The position numbers and the translations under genes are program-made. Shown here in pieces: positions 10,273 to 20,178 of a stretch of 64,000 bases of DNA; positions within the stretch are counted from its first letter, which is position 1; each line of letters starts with the position of its first letter. The notes beneath the pieces were generated by a model. That model was not told the origin of the DNA and did no database searches. It was given only the letters and a program-made list of their open reading frames with translations. Source of the DNA: Brucella oryzae (GTDB lineage Bacteria; Pseudomonadota; Alphaproteobacteria; Rhizobiales; Rhizobiaceae); contig JAAVLL010000001.1 in the NCBI GenBank assembly GCA_012103035.1, positions 1 to 64,000 on the forward strand, read 5' to 3'.

Positions 10273-10307
10273 AAACCCGTTGATATTTTTCGGCGGGTTT
10301 TGTTTTT
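10273..10307 (+). terminator. Inward-facing terminator at the left IS end
   Basis: AAACCCG (10273-10279) can pair with CGGGTTT (10294-10300) and is followed by TGTTTTT on the plus strand. It would stop transcription entering the element from its left side. Confidence 0.5.
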
Positions 10308-10364
10308 AGGAGGGGCCGCGTTTTGCGACAGCGTTTGCGCGATGTTGCAAGTGGCCGCAGCCGC

Positions 10365-11749
10365 TCATGCGGTGGCTGCCCCTGGCGCTTTGTTCAGCGC
10401 CATTGCGATCTTCTTGATATTCTGTGCTGCGGTCTGCAGCAGACATTGGCAGGCGACGCGGACAAGGCCTCGAAAGCGGGCGTAGCGGTGGCCGTGCAGC
10501 TGCTTGGCGTCGGCAAAGGATCGCTCCACCGTTTCCTTGCGCCGCTTATAGATCGCTTTTCCCCAAACTGTGAGACGCTGGGCGTCAGTGCGTTGGCGGG
10601 CGTCCTGCCAGACATGCCGGGTGATGGTGCGGATGGCCTTGGCGTTGGACGTGCAGGATGCGCGCAGCGGGCAGGTCCGGCAGATGGCCGGATCGGATAC
10701 ATAATGCTTGTAACCGTTGCGGTCGGTCGTGGCATAGGTGAGCAATTGCCCTCGGGGCAGCGATAGCCATCGGCATCGGTTTCGAATGCGAACTTCGACT
10801 TGCGCATCATGCCGTCCCGCGGCGGCGTCGGAGTGCGGTAGCCGGTGACGCCGAGGATATGGCGATCCTCCAAACCCTGGGCAATGGCCGCTGTCGCATA
10901 ACCGGCATCCAGCCCGACCGCGCCAACCGCGAAGTCAAAGCGTCGACGCTGCCGATCCAGACGGTCGAGGTAGACGCGACTGTCATGCACATTGGCCGGT
11001 GTGACGTGGATGTCGGTGATGATGGCGAGCTTTCCATCCACCGTGCGGTGGTCGAGATAGTAGAAGCCCTTCGGCTTGCCGTCGCGCACCATATAGCCGC
11101 TTTCCGGATCGGTGCGCGACACCTTGGTTTCCGTCGCCCGCGGTTCGCGCTCTTTCTCCCTCAGAGGCTTTTGACCATGCAGCGCCCGCTCGACATCGAT
11201 TGCCCGGTCGAGAGCAGCCCAGTAGTCGGCGCGCGACTTCTCGATCATCGCGAGATCGTATTTGCCCTTGTTGGCATTGGCCTTCAGATGTGTGCTGTCG
11301 GTATAAAGCACCGTCCCATCGACCAGTCCGTGCCTGATCGCCTGTTCAACGATGTGGTCGAAAATGTCCTGGGCGACCGATGTGTCGTTAAAGCGCCGCC
11401 GCCGGTTCTGGCTCAGTGTCGAGGCGTCGAACACCGCATCGCTCAGCTTCAGGCGCAGGAACCAGCGATAGGCGACATTGACCTCGATCTCACGCACCAG
11501 CTGACGCCCGAGCGCACGCCGAACAGGTAGCCGATGAACAGCGCCTTGAACATCAAGGGTCGGATCGAGCGGCGGACGGCCGTTGTCGGGGCAATAAAGC
11601 CCAGCAACCCGATCATGGATGAAAGAGAAGTCCATCACCGCATCGATCTTGCGAAGCAGATGATCTTTGGGGACCAGTTGATCGAGTGTCACCATCTCGA
11701 GCGCGGTCTGTGCGGCGGCTGGTTTCTTCAACATATCCCAATGAATCAC
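10365..11749 (-). CDS. IS1182-family transposase (DDE), frameshifted
   Basis: About 460 residues. The N-terminal DUF772-like domain (LDQLVPKDHLLRKIDAVMDF) is followed by the DDE catalytic core: first Asp in YTDSTHLKANANKG, second Asp in GLDAGYATAA, and Glu in ERSFADAKQLHGHRYARFRG. A cysteine cluster (CRTCPLRASC) lies before the last part. A frame change at about 10750 (RCPEGQLLTYATTDRNG needs one more G) separates the C-terminal third. Between about 11508 and 11553 two opposite shifts leave an open but nonsensical stretch where the family has FKALFIGYLFG-like sequence. As read, the transposase would be inactive; with errors corrected it looks complete. Confidence 0.85.
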
Positions 11750-11750
11750 A

Positions 11751-11775
11751 AAACCCCAGGCATAGCCAGGGGTTT
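11751..11775 (-). terminator. Inward-facing terminator at the right IS end
   Basis: On the minus strand AAACCCCTGGC-tat-GCCTGGGGTTT folds with one T-T mismatch and continues TTGTGATT. It lies between the incoming pnp transcript and the transposase start at 11749, so it would shield the transposase from read-through. Confidence 0.55.
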
Positions 11776-11787
11776 GTCAGTAGCCTG

Positions 11788-11810
11788 AGGCGCGCCCTTA
11801 AGGCGCGCTT
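11788..11810. repeat. Right copy of the duplicated pnp terminator palindrome
   Basis: Same hairpin as 10238-10260, differing only at the second base. It lies 25 bases after the pnp stop codon. On the minus strand it runs straight into the IS end and so lacks a T-tract; the original T-tract is now 1.5 kb away beside the left copy. Confidence 0.85.
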
Positions 11811-11835
11811 CTTTCGAAACCGAAGAGTACAACGC

Positions 11836-13979
11836 TTATTCAGCGTCAGCTTCTTCCTTCTTCTTTTCCTGAACGATTTCCTTGCCGGTTTCCTGATCGA
11901 CAACCTTCATCGACAGACGAACCTTGCCGCGTTCATCGAAGCCCATGAGCTTGACCCAGACCTTCTGGCCTTCCTTGACCACATCGGTGGTCTTGGCAAC
12001 GCGGTCGCTGGCCAGCTGTGAGATGTGGACCAGACCATCACGCGGGCCGAAGAAGTTCACGAAAGCGCCGAAGTCAGCAGTCTTGACGACCGTGCCTTCG
12101 TAGATTTCGCCGACTTCCGGTTCCGCAACGATCGAGTGGATCCACTTCTTGGCAGCTTCGATTTCTTTGCCGTTCGATGAAGCGATCTTCACCGTGCCAT
12201 CGTCTTCGATGTTGATCTTGGCGCCAGTCTTTTCCACGATTTCGCGGATGACCTTGCCGCCCGAACCGATAACATCACGGATCTTGTCGGTCGGAATGTT
12301 CATCACTTCGATGCGCGGAGCGAATTCGCCCAGCTCAGCGCGCGACGAGGACAGAGCCTTGGCCATTTCGCCGAGGATGTGGATACGGCCACCCTTGGCC
12401 TGTTCCAGAGCGACCTTCATGATCTCTTCGGTGATACCGTCGATCTTGATGTCCATCTGCAAGGAAGTGATGCCATTTTCCGTGCCGGCAACCTTGAAGT
12501 CCATGTCGCCGAGGTGATCTTCATCACCGAGAATGTCGGAGAGAACGGCGAAGCGTTCGCCTTCCTTGATGAGGCCCATGGCGATACCGGCAACCGGACG
12601 GGCAAGCGGAACGCCTGCGTCCATCAGAGCCAGCGAGGTGCCGCAAACCGTTGCCATCGAGGACGAACCGTTGGATTCGGTGATCTCCGAAACAGCGCGG
12701 ATCGTGTATGGGAACTGCTCGGCGGCCGGCAGCATCGGGTGGATAGCGCGCCATGCGAGCTTGCCATGACCGATTTCGCGACGGCCCGGCGAACCCATGC
12801 GGCCGGTTTCACCAACCGAATATGGCGGGAAGTTGTAGTGCAGCATGAAAGGCTGCTTGTAGGTGCCGGTCAGGGCGTCGATCATCTGCTCGTCTTCGCC
12901 CGTGCCGAGCGTGGCGACGACGATAGCCTGCGTTTCACCACGGGTGAACAGGGCCGAGCCGTGAGTGCGCGGCAGAAGGCCAACCTCTGAGACGATCGGA
13001 CGAACAGTCGAAAGATCGCGTCCGTCGATGCGGGTGCCGGTGTCGAGAATGTTCCAGCGAACGATCTTGGCCTGCAAGTGCTTGAAGATGGTCGCGAACT
13101 GTTCCGGCGACATTTCTGTTTCTTCCGCGCCTTCCGGGAAGAAATGTTCCTTAGCCTTTGCCTTGGCGGCATCGACAGCGGCGTAACGGACCTGCTTTTC
13201 GGTGATCTTGTACGCGTCGCGCAGCTCGTTTCGACAACGGCAAGCATCTTGGCTTCGAGGGCCGAAAGGTCTTCTGGCAGGAAGTCGCGCGGTTCCTTGG
13301 CGGCAACTTCAGCGAGTTTGATGATCGCGTCGATGACCGGCTGGAAGCTCTTCTGGCCGAAAACAACAGCGCCAAGCATGACTTCTTCGGAGAGTTCCTG
13401 CGCTTCCGATTCAACCATCAGCACGGCTTCCGAGGTACCGGCAACAACCAGATCGAGCTTCGATTCCGGCATTTCGTCGATATTCGGATTCAGAACATAT
13501 TCGCCGTTGATGTAGCCGACGCGTGCGCCGCCAATCGGGCCCATGAAAGGCACACCCGAAATGGTGAGCGCTGCGGAAGCGGCAACCATCGACAGGACGT
13601 CCGGATCGTTTTCCAGATCGTGCTGAACGACGGTAATGACGACCTGCGTGTCGTTCTTGTAACCGTCGACGAAGAGCGGACGGATCGGGCGATCAATCAG
13701 GCGCGAAACGAGGGTTTCGTTTTCGCTCGGACGACCTTCACGCTTGAAGTAACCGCCAGGGATTTTGCCGGCAGCGTAGGTCTTTTCCTGATAGTTGACG
13801 GTCAGCGGGAAGAAATCCTGACCCGGCTTCGGCTCCTTGGCAGAAACGACAGTCGCCAGAACGACAGTTTCGCCGTAGGTTGCCAGAACAGCGCCGTCAG
13901 CCTGACGGGCGATCTTGCCGGTTTCGAGCGTAAGCGGACGACCGCCCCATTCGATTTCCACTTTGTGGGTATTGAACAT
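11836..13979 (-). CDS. pnp: Polyribonucleotide nucleotidyltransferase (PNPase)
   Basis: Trimeric 3'-5' phosphorolytic exoribonuclease of the RNA degradosome, about 714 residues. It has two RNase PH-like domains (N-terminal segment [20 protein letters not shown]; second core with [15 protein letters not shown]), then a KH domain with [15 protein letters not shown] near residue 560, and a C-terminal S1 domain from about residue 626. One shift at about 13225 splits the frame after KMLAVVE; the lost stretch reads [18 protein letters not shown] in the third frame. It is the last gene of the rimP-pnp operon. Its terminator has been invaded by the IS. Confidence 0.95.
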
Positions 13980-14262
13980 ATCTTGTCCTCATATGGAGAC
14001 GCCGCGCAAGGCGCTAAGGCATCTCCGTGGTTGGCGGACGCGCCACGGGCAAGACAACGGGAAGCTCGAGGAAAAGCGAACTACCTGCAATCCTGCCCCA
14101 TGACTGGTCCATGTCATGAGCCTTTTCGGCTCTCGGCAACCCGATCCGGCCTTGTTTCGTCCGGGGCGGGAAATAAGGGCGTATGCCCTATTCTTCTGTT
14201 TCTTCGCATTATCCAACGCAAAACCGCTTCGCACTTTTGCTGGAAATGCTTTAATAAACAAA

Positions 14263-14287
14263 CGGGCGACGTTTATCACGTCGCCCG
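14263..14287 (-). terminator. Hairpin between rpsO and pnp
   Basis: Ten-base-pair stem CGGGCGACGT/ACGTCGCCCG with a 5-base loop, starting 9 bases after the rpsO stop. On the minus strand it is followed by TTTGTTTATT. It should terminate or attenuate rpsO transcripts ahead of pnp. The remaining ~280 bases to the pnp start hold the pnp leader, where I see no other clear element. Confidence 0.8.
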
Positions 14288-14295
14288 AATTACCG

Positions 14296-14565
14296 TTAGC
14301 GGCGCAGGCCTAAACGGCTGATCAGCGCCTGGTAACGTGCCTGGTCGATGCCCTTGACATAGTCAAGAAGGCGACGACGCTGCGAAACCAGCTTCAGAAG
14401 GCCGCGACGTGAATGATTGTCATTCTTGTGGCCCTTGAAGTGTTCGGTGAGATTGGCAATACGCTCTGAAAGAACGGCAACCTGAACTTCAGGAGAACCG
14501 GTATCGCCTTCCTTGGTGGCATATTCCTTGATAAGTGCTTGCTTGCGCTCAGCAGTAATCGACAT
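14296..14565 (-). CDS. rpsO: 30S ribosomal protein S15
   Basis: Primary 16S rRNA-binding protein of the small-subunit platform. Intact at 89 residues, the normal length. The sequence [16 protein letters not shown] to [12 protein letters not shown] is a full S15 with the [20 protein letters not shown] rRNA-binding helix. The start at 14565 follows GAAAGGGTG. It lies between truB and pnp, the usual order, and is separated from pnp by a hairpin. Confidence 0.97.
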   Translation of the reverse strand: MSITAERKQALIKEYATKEGDTGSPEVQVAVLSERIANLTEHFKGHKNDNHSRRGLLKLVSQRRRLLDYVKGIDQARYQALISRLGLRR

Positions 14566-14737
14566 CGTACACCCTTTCTTGATGAGAGGAAAAACAGACG
14601 CCCAGGCCGGGATGTCGTCCAGCGCGGGCCATTTACACGATCTGATCTGCATTTTTGCGGGATCGCTGTTGGGGCATATAGTGCAAAAACGGCAAGAATA
14701 CCAGCATCAAATACACCCCAGCAATGAGCAGACTCTT

Positions 14738-15709
14738 TTAGGCGACCGTAAAACCCGCTTCGGCTTGAACTGACCATGCTCGATATAGCCGATGGCGAGC
14801 AGCTTTCCGCGCGCCGTGACGCAGGCTTCGTCCGCTTCCAGTGGGGCATCGCGACCACGCAGGATCACTGGATTGCCGAGACGAACGCGCTGCGCCTGAT
14901 CGTCGGTCAGAGGCACCTGCGGCAGGCAGTCGAGGGCAGCGCCCGTGTCGATCACCAGCGCGTCGAGGCCGGAAAAATCGCGACGCGGCGCAGGTTCAGC
15001 CACATTGCCATCCTCGTCTTTCGGCGGTAGCGGCGGCCAGACGGCTTCCAGTTCGGAAAGCGTCACGAAATCTTCTTCCGTAAACGGAGCGACTTCGATA
15101 CGGCGCAGTTCAGAAATATGGCCGAAGCAGCCAAGGTCGCGGCCCATATCGCGCGCCAGCGAGCGGACATAGGTGCCCTTGGAGCACTCGACTTCGAATG
15201 ACGTGCGGTTGTCGTCGTGGAATTCGACGATCTCCAGACGGTCGATCTCGACTTCGCGCGCCGGAATTTCCACCGTTTCGCCTTCGCGAGCGAGATCATA
15301 GGCGCGTTCACCGTCGATCTTGATGGCGGAGAACTGCGGCGGGATCTGCGAGATGACGCCGGTATAATTTGGCAGCAAGGCCTCGACCTCTTCCCGCGAG
15401 GGGCGCTTGCCGGAGGTCTTGGTCGACTGGCCTTCCAGATCGTCGGTCGAACGTTCTTCACCCCAAGTCACCGTGAAACGATAGACCTTGGTTCCGTCCA
15501 TGACATAAGGCACGGTCTTGGTGGCTTCCCCAGAGCAATCGGCAGCATGCCGGATGCGAGCGGGTCGAGCGTACCGGCATGACCGGCCTTCTCGGCATTG
15601 AACAGCCACTTGATCTTCGAGACCGCTTCGGTCGATCCCATACCTTTCGGCTTGTCGAAAATGACCCAACCGGAAACCGGACGGCCTTTTTCTTACCCCG
15701 TCTTGCCAT
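14738..15709 (-). CDS. truB: tRNA pseudouridine-55 synthase TruB
   Basis: Converts U55 to pseudouridine in the T-loop of tRNAs. The catalytic Asp is in [15 protein letters not shown]. Other TruB landmarks are [29 protein letters not shown] and [15 protein letters not shown], followed by a C-terminal PUA-like region. About 324 residues. Three single-base losses break the frame: near 15688 (A-run in [10 protein letters not shown]), near 15533 (G-run in ALGEATK) and near 14745 (T-run before the natural TAA at 14738-14740). It starts 4 bases after the rbfA stop, indicating translational coupling. Confidence 0.93.
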
Positions 15710-15712
15710 GCT

Positions 15713-16159
15713 TTATTCGTCTCCTTTGCGGGAGGTTTTATCCTCGCCGTCTTCATGGTCATGCGAAAGATCGCGCGCCACTTCCGGCGACCGCAGAAGT
15801 GCGTCGATCTTCGAAAAATTGTCGAAACTCGTGTCTGAGCGAAAGCGGAACTCCGGCATGTATTTCATCTGGCCAAGGACAGGCGCCATGCGTCCGCGAA
15901 TAAATTTCGCGTTTGCGGCCAATGCCTTGACGATAGACTGCGGGTCAACATTGCCAAGTGGCATGATGAAACAGGTGGCGATCTTCAGATCGGGCGACAT
16001 GCGCACTTCCGAAACGGAAATGACGGTGCGCTCGATCAGATCGTCACGGATTTCACCGCGCTGGAGCAATTGCGCCAATGCGTGGCGCACCTGTTCGCCA
16101 ACGCGAAGCTGGCGCTGGGAAAGGCCGCCTGAGCCTTTTGGGTCCGGGGAACGTGCCAT
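15713..16159 (-). CDS. rbfA: Ribosome-binding factor A
   Basis: KH-fold protein that binds the 30S precursor and helps 16S rRNA 5'-end maturation, important in the cold. Intact at 148 residues. The core [18 protein letters not shown] to [21 protein letters not shown] is typical, and the tail is acidic as in other alphaproteobacteria. It sits between infB and truB in the conserved operon. Confidence 0.96.
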   Translation of the reverse strand: MARSPDPKGSGGLSQRQLRVGEQVRHALAQLLQRGEIRDDLIERTVISVSEVRMSPDLKIATCFIMPLGNVDPQSIVKALAANAKFIRGRMAPVLGQMKYMPEFRFRSDTSFDNFSKIDALLRSPEVARDLSHDHEDGEDKTSRKGDE

Positions 16160-16325
16160 AGCTATATCCTCGATGAACAGCCATCAACCGGCGTTCAGCC
16201 TCTCAGGCTGTCCGACCGCATGGCTTGAAAATTATGGGCGTAACTTACCACAATTCAGATGGGAGTCAGACCCTCGGAACCGGGCAATAGCCGGACCGCC
16301 CGTATGGGCGGTCCGGCCAAAGCTA

Positions 16326-19185
16326 TTAAAGCGTGCGCGAAACGTGTTCGACGCGGAAGGCTTCGATGACATCGCCTGCGCGAATATCGTCGTAATTCTC
16401 GAACGCCATACCGCATTCCTGACCGGCCGGAACTTCCGACACTTCATCCTTGAAGCGCTTGAGCGTCTTGAGCTTGCCTTCGTGGATGACCACATTGTCG
16501 CGGATGAGGCGCACACCTGCGCCACGCTCGACCTTGCCTTCGGTGACACGGCAACCGGCGACCTTGCCGACCTTGGTGATATTGAAGACTTCGAGAATCT
16601 CCGCATTGCCAAGGAAGGTTTCGCGGCGTTCCGGCGACAGAAGGCCGACATCGCCGCCTTAACGTCATCAATGAGATCATAGATGATGTTATAGTAGCGG
16701 ATTTCAATGCCCTGCTGATCGGCTGCATCGCGAGCCTGCTTGTTGGCCCGGACGTTGAAGCCGATGATCGCGGCGTTGAAGCCTCGGCCAGCGACACGTC
16801 GCTTTCCGTGATGCCGCCTGCGCCCGAATGGACGATGCGGGCGCGAACTTCGTCGGTGCCAAGCTTGTCCAGCGCATTGCTGATCGCTTCGATGGAGCCC
16901 TGCACGTCGCCCTTGATGACGAGCGGGAATTCCTTCGTGCCCGACACCTGGAGCTGGTTCATCATCTGCTCAAGCGAGCCGCGAGCGCCTGACTGGCGTG
17001 CAACAGCCTTGTCGCGCGCCAGACGCTGGCGATATTCGGCGATTTCACGTGCCTTGGCTTCGTTGGCAACCACTGCGAAACGGTCGCCCGCCTGCGGCGT
17101 TCCCTGAAGGCCGAGGATTTCGACCGGCATTGCCGGACCGGCCTCCTTGACATGCTCGCCACGGTCATTGACCAGGGCGCGCACACGGCCCCATTCGCTG
17201 CCGGCAACGAGAATGTCACCCGGATGCAGCGAGCCCTTCTGGACCAGAACGGTGGCAACCGAACCGCGACCGCGATCGAGCTGGGCTTCGATGACCACAC
17301 CTTCGGCGGTACGGGTCGGATCAGCTTGCAGGTCGAGCATTTCCGCCTGAAGCAGAACTGCGTCGAGCAGCTTGTCGAGGTTGATCTTGTTCTTGGCCGA
17401 CACTTCGACGTCGAGCACTTCACCGCCCATCGATTCCACGAAGACTTCATGCTGCAACAGTGCAGTACGAACCTTCTGCGGATCGGCGGCAGGCTTGTCG
17501 ATCTTGTTGATCGCCACGATGATCGGCACACCGGCCGCCTTGGCGTGGTTGATCGATTCAATCGTCTGCGGCATCACGCTGTCGTCGGCGGCAACCACCA
17601 GAATGGCAATATCGGTTGCCTGCGCACCGCGGGCACGCATTGCGGTAAACGCGGCGTGGCCCGGCGTATCGATAAAGGTGATCTTCTGGCCGTTCTGTTC
17701 GACCTGATAAGCACCGATATGCTGGGTGATGCCGCCAGCTTCGCCCGACACGACATTGGCATGACGGATGGCATCGAGCAGCGAGGTCTTGCCGTGGTCG
17801 ACGTGGCCCATGATGGTTACGACCGGCGGACGCGAAACCATGGCAGCCTGATTGTCTTCCACGTTGAAGATACCTTCTTCAACGTCCGATTCAGCAACGC
17901 GCTTGACGGTGTGGCCGAATTCTTCGGCGATCAGCTGTGCGGTATCGGCATCGATGACGTCGCCCGGCTTCATCATCTGGCCCTGCTTCATCAGGTACTT
18001 GATGATATCGACCGAACGCTCCGCCATGCGCTGGGCCAGTTCCTGCAGCGTGATGGTTTCAGGAATGGTCACTTCACGCGAAATCTTTTCGCGGGTTTCC
18101 TGCATCTGCGAACGCTTGAACTTTTCCTGACGGCGACGCATCGCGGAAAGCGAGCGCGAACGGCCCTCTTCCTCAAGATTGCTCGTAAGCGTCAGCTTGC
18201 CGCGACGGCGATCATCATCGCCCTTCGTGGCCTTCGGCGCGCGCACTTCCGGCTTCGCCGGAGCCCCGCGACGGACTGCGCCGCGACGATCATCGTCGTC
18301 ATCCGACTGGCCGGGCTTGCGAAGCTGGCTCTGTGGAAGAGGCTTGCCCGGTCCCGGTGCGGTTTCGGCAAGCGACGGAGCCGGACGCGGTCCACCCTGC
18401 TGTGGACGACCGCCCTGCGGCGGGCGATTACCCTGAGGGCGACCAGCCTGCTGCGGACGGTTGCCTTGTGGCGCCGGACGTGCGTCAGTGCGCGCTTCCG
18501 ATTGCGGCATGCGCTTGGCAGCTTCTTCCTCTGCCTTGCGGCGGGCGTCAGCCTCAGCCTTGAGACGGGCCTCTTCTTCCGCCTGACGACGGGCGGATTC
18601 TTCACGTTCCTTGGCGCGGCGAGCATCTTCCTCGGCGCGGCGCTTGGCTTCCTCGACCGCGCGTGCGCGTTCTTCAACTTCACGAACCTGCGCTTCTTCT
18701 GCGCGGCGGCGCGCATCCATTTCAGAGCGCGACAGCGTATTCAACACCATGCCGGAGCGGTCGGATGGGCGCGGACGCTGTGCCTGCTGGCCGCCAGGGC
18801 GTTGCTGTGCCGGTCGCTGCTGTGCAACATGCGGCCTTGTTACCGGAGCGGCAGGCGCCGCTGGCTTCGGTGTCGGGGCTGCGGGAGCTGGCGCACGTAC
18901 GACCGGTGCGGCTTGTGCAGGCTGGGCAGCCTGCGCCGGCGCAGGTGTAGCAGGCGTGGGAGCAGCAGGTGCCGGAGCTGCCGGCCGTGGAGCCGCTGCC
19001 TCGACTTCCGGCTTCTCATCGGGCCGCGAGAATTTGCGCTTCTTCGTTTCAACGACGACAGCCTTCGTGCGGCCGTGGCTGAAATTCTGGCGCACGGTGC
19101 TCTGCTCGACGCCTGGCCGCTTCATGGTCAGCGTCTTCTTCGTATTAACGCTCAGCGTCTTGTCGTCGTTCGTTTTATCGCTCAT
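16326..19185 (-). CDS. infB: Translation initiation factor IF-2
   Basis: GTPase that delivers initiator fMet-tRNA to the ribosome, about 954 residues. A long Ala/Pro- and Arg/Glu-rich N-terminal extension (about residues 1-370, including a coiled-coil stretch of repeated RRAEEDARR type) precedes the conserved IF2_N segment. The G domain follows, with G1 GHVDHGKTS near residue 459, G3 DTPGHAAF near 508 and G4 NKID near 555. Shifts near 16780 and 16650 split off the last domain, which ends [16 protein letters not shown] at 16326. The start [10 protein letters not shown] at 19185 was chosen because the upstream in-frame extension is not IF2-like. Confidence 0.95.
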
Positions 19186-19326
19186 TACGTTTCCGTTTCC
19201 TTCGCGGCTCCGGCCGCTTACTCGAGCTTTATCCAACGCGACCAGGTCAGGTTGGATAAAGCTCCAGTCATCCGCCTCAACGCACAATCCGATCCGGAGC
19301 CTGCCAAGCCCCTCCAGAGTTGCGCT

Positions 19327-19923
19327 CTAATCCAGGTTCGATGCGCTTTCATCGCGATAGCGATGCAACATAAGCGCCCGCTTTACGAACCCGGCCGCCG
19401 CCTTTCCTTCAAGTACGGCTGCATGTATCACATTTCCGCCCCCAAATGCCAAATCCATTTCTTCCCCGTAAAAGAGTGAAAGAAGGGATTTCCGGGCCAT
19501 CCAGATGCACCACAGCGCGGCGAGCCTGATCGCTTGCGTACACCGTCGGCAGCGGCTTCCTTCGCGTGCAACACCATGGCGGCTGTCCCGGTGCGGATCG
19601 CCTGATCCACCTTGGTCGAGCCCGACACCACAGCTCCGGCCTTACGAGCCAGAGCGAGGCTACCGAGAGCAGATTTCGTCAGCAGCTGGTCCACCAGCGC
19701 GCCAAGATCCGCCTGCGGCGTCACACCTTCTTTCAGCGCTCGCGCAAAAGCTTGCGCTTGACCGCTTCGTCCACCAGACGACGCTCGGCCTTGACCCAGC
19801 ATCCCCTACCCGGCAGATTCTTTTCAAGTCCGGCACAACGGACCCGTCGGGACCAGCCACGAAACGGATCAGATCATCGGCAGAACCGCTTTCGCGCGTG
19901 ACGATACAGGTTCTGTCATTCAT
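19327..19923 (-). CDS. YlxR/DUF448-type RNA-binding protein with L7Ae-like domain (frameshifted)
   Basis: Two-domain protein found between nusA and infB in alphaproteobacteria. The N-terminal YlxR domain begins MNDRTCIVTRESGSADDLIRF; the C-terminal part is an L7Ae/L30e-like domain (LGSLALARKAGAVVSGSTKVDQAIRTG). Both are RNA-binding; YlxR proteins have been linked to RNase P and transcription regulation in other bacteria. Several base losses between about 19480 and 19870 break it. Restored, the C-terminus reads through RALMLHRYRDESASNLD to the stop at 19327. The start at 19923 is by homology. The region 19924-20178 to nusA holds a long hairpin. Confidence 0.78.
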
Positions 19924-20107
19924 ATCCTGCTCCACGCGAACTCCAGTCTTGCCATATTGCGGTCTGCCGCGCACATCGGACGTGACGCGGGCGCTGTACC
20001 AGAGCAAAAGCCCCACCACAACCCGTAAGATGACCGGAACCCACTCGAAACCCGAACCGGCCAATCAATTCGAATGAACGATGACCATTTTTCCGGGATC
20101 AATTGCG

Positions 20108-20162
20108 AGAGCCGCACAGCTTACGCCTGAATTGTCTCAGACGTAAGAAGCCATGCGGCTCT
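20108..20162. repeat. Long imperfect inverted repeat between nusA and ylxR
   Basis: Outer arms AGAGCCGCA (20108-20116) and TGCGGCTCT (20154-20162) and inner arms CTTACG (20120-20125) and CGTAAG (20142-20147) form one extended hairpin. TTTATT follows on the plus strand, antisense to the operon. Within the nusA operon transcript it could act as an RNA processing or attenuation site; it is not a clean terminator in the operon direction. Confidence 0.55.
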
Positions 20163-20178
20163 TTTATTCCGGCTGCTT

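Larger units (their letters stand above)
10261..11787 (-). mobile_element. IS1182-family insertion sequence, 1527 bp
   Basis: The ends are 18-bp inverted repeats: CAGGCTGCTGACAAACCC on the left and, read inward from the right, CAGGCTACTGACAAACCC (one mismatch). The single transposase gene runs on the minus strand. The element is inserted at the edge of a palindromic terminator, which is present on both sides (10238-10260 and 11788-11810). This agrees with the known preference of IS1182-type elements for palindromes with long, variable target duplications. Both ends carry hairpins followed by T-runs pointing inward. The family is assigned from the transposase and the ends; the exact ISfinder name is not known to me. 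Confidence 0.85.

Noticed and set aside
17152-19479. 775-codon open frame on the plus strand
   Set aside because: It is antisense to infB throughout, has no recognisable domains, and arises from the GC-rich codon pattern of infB.
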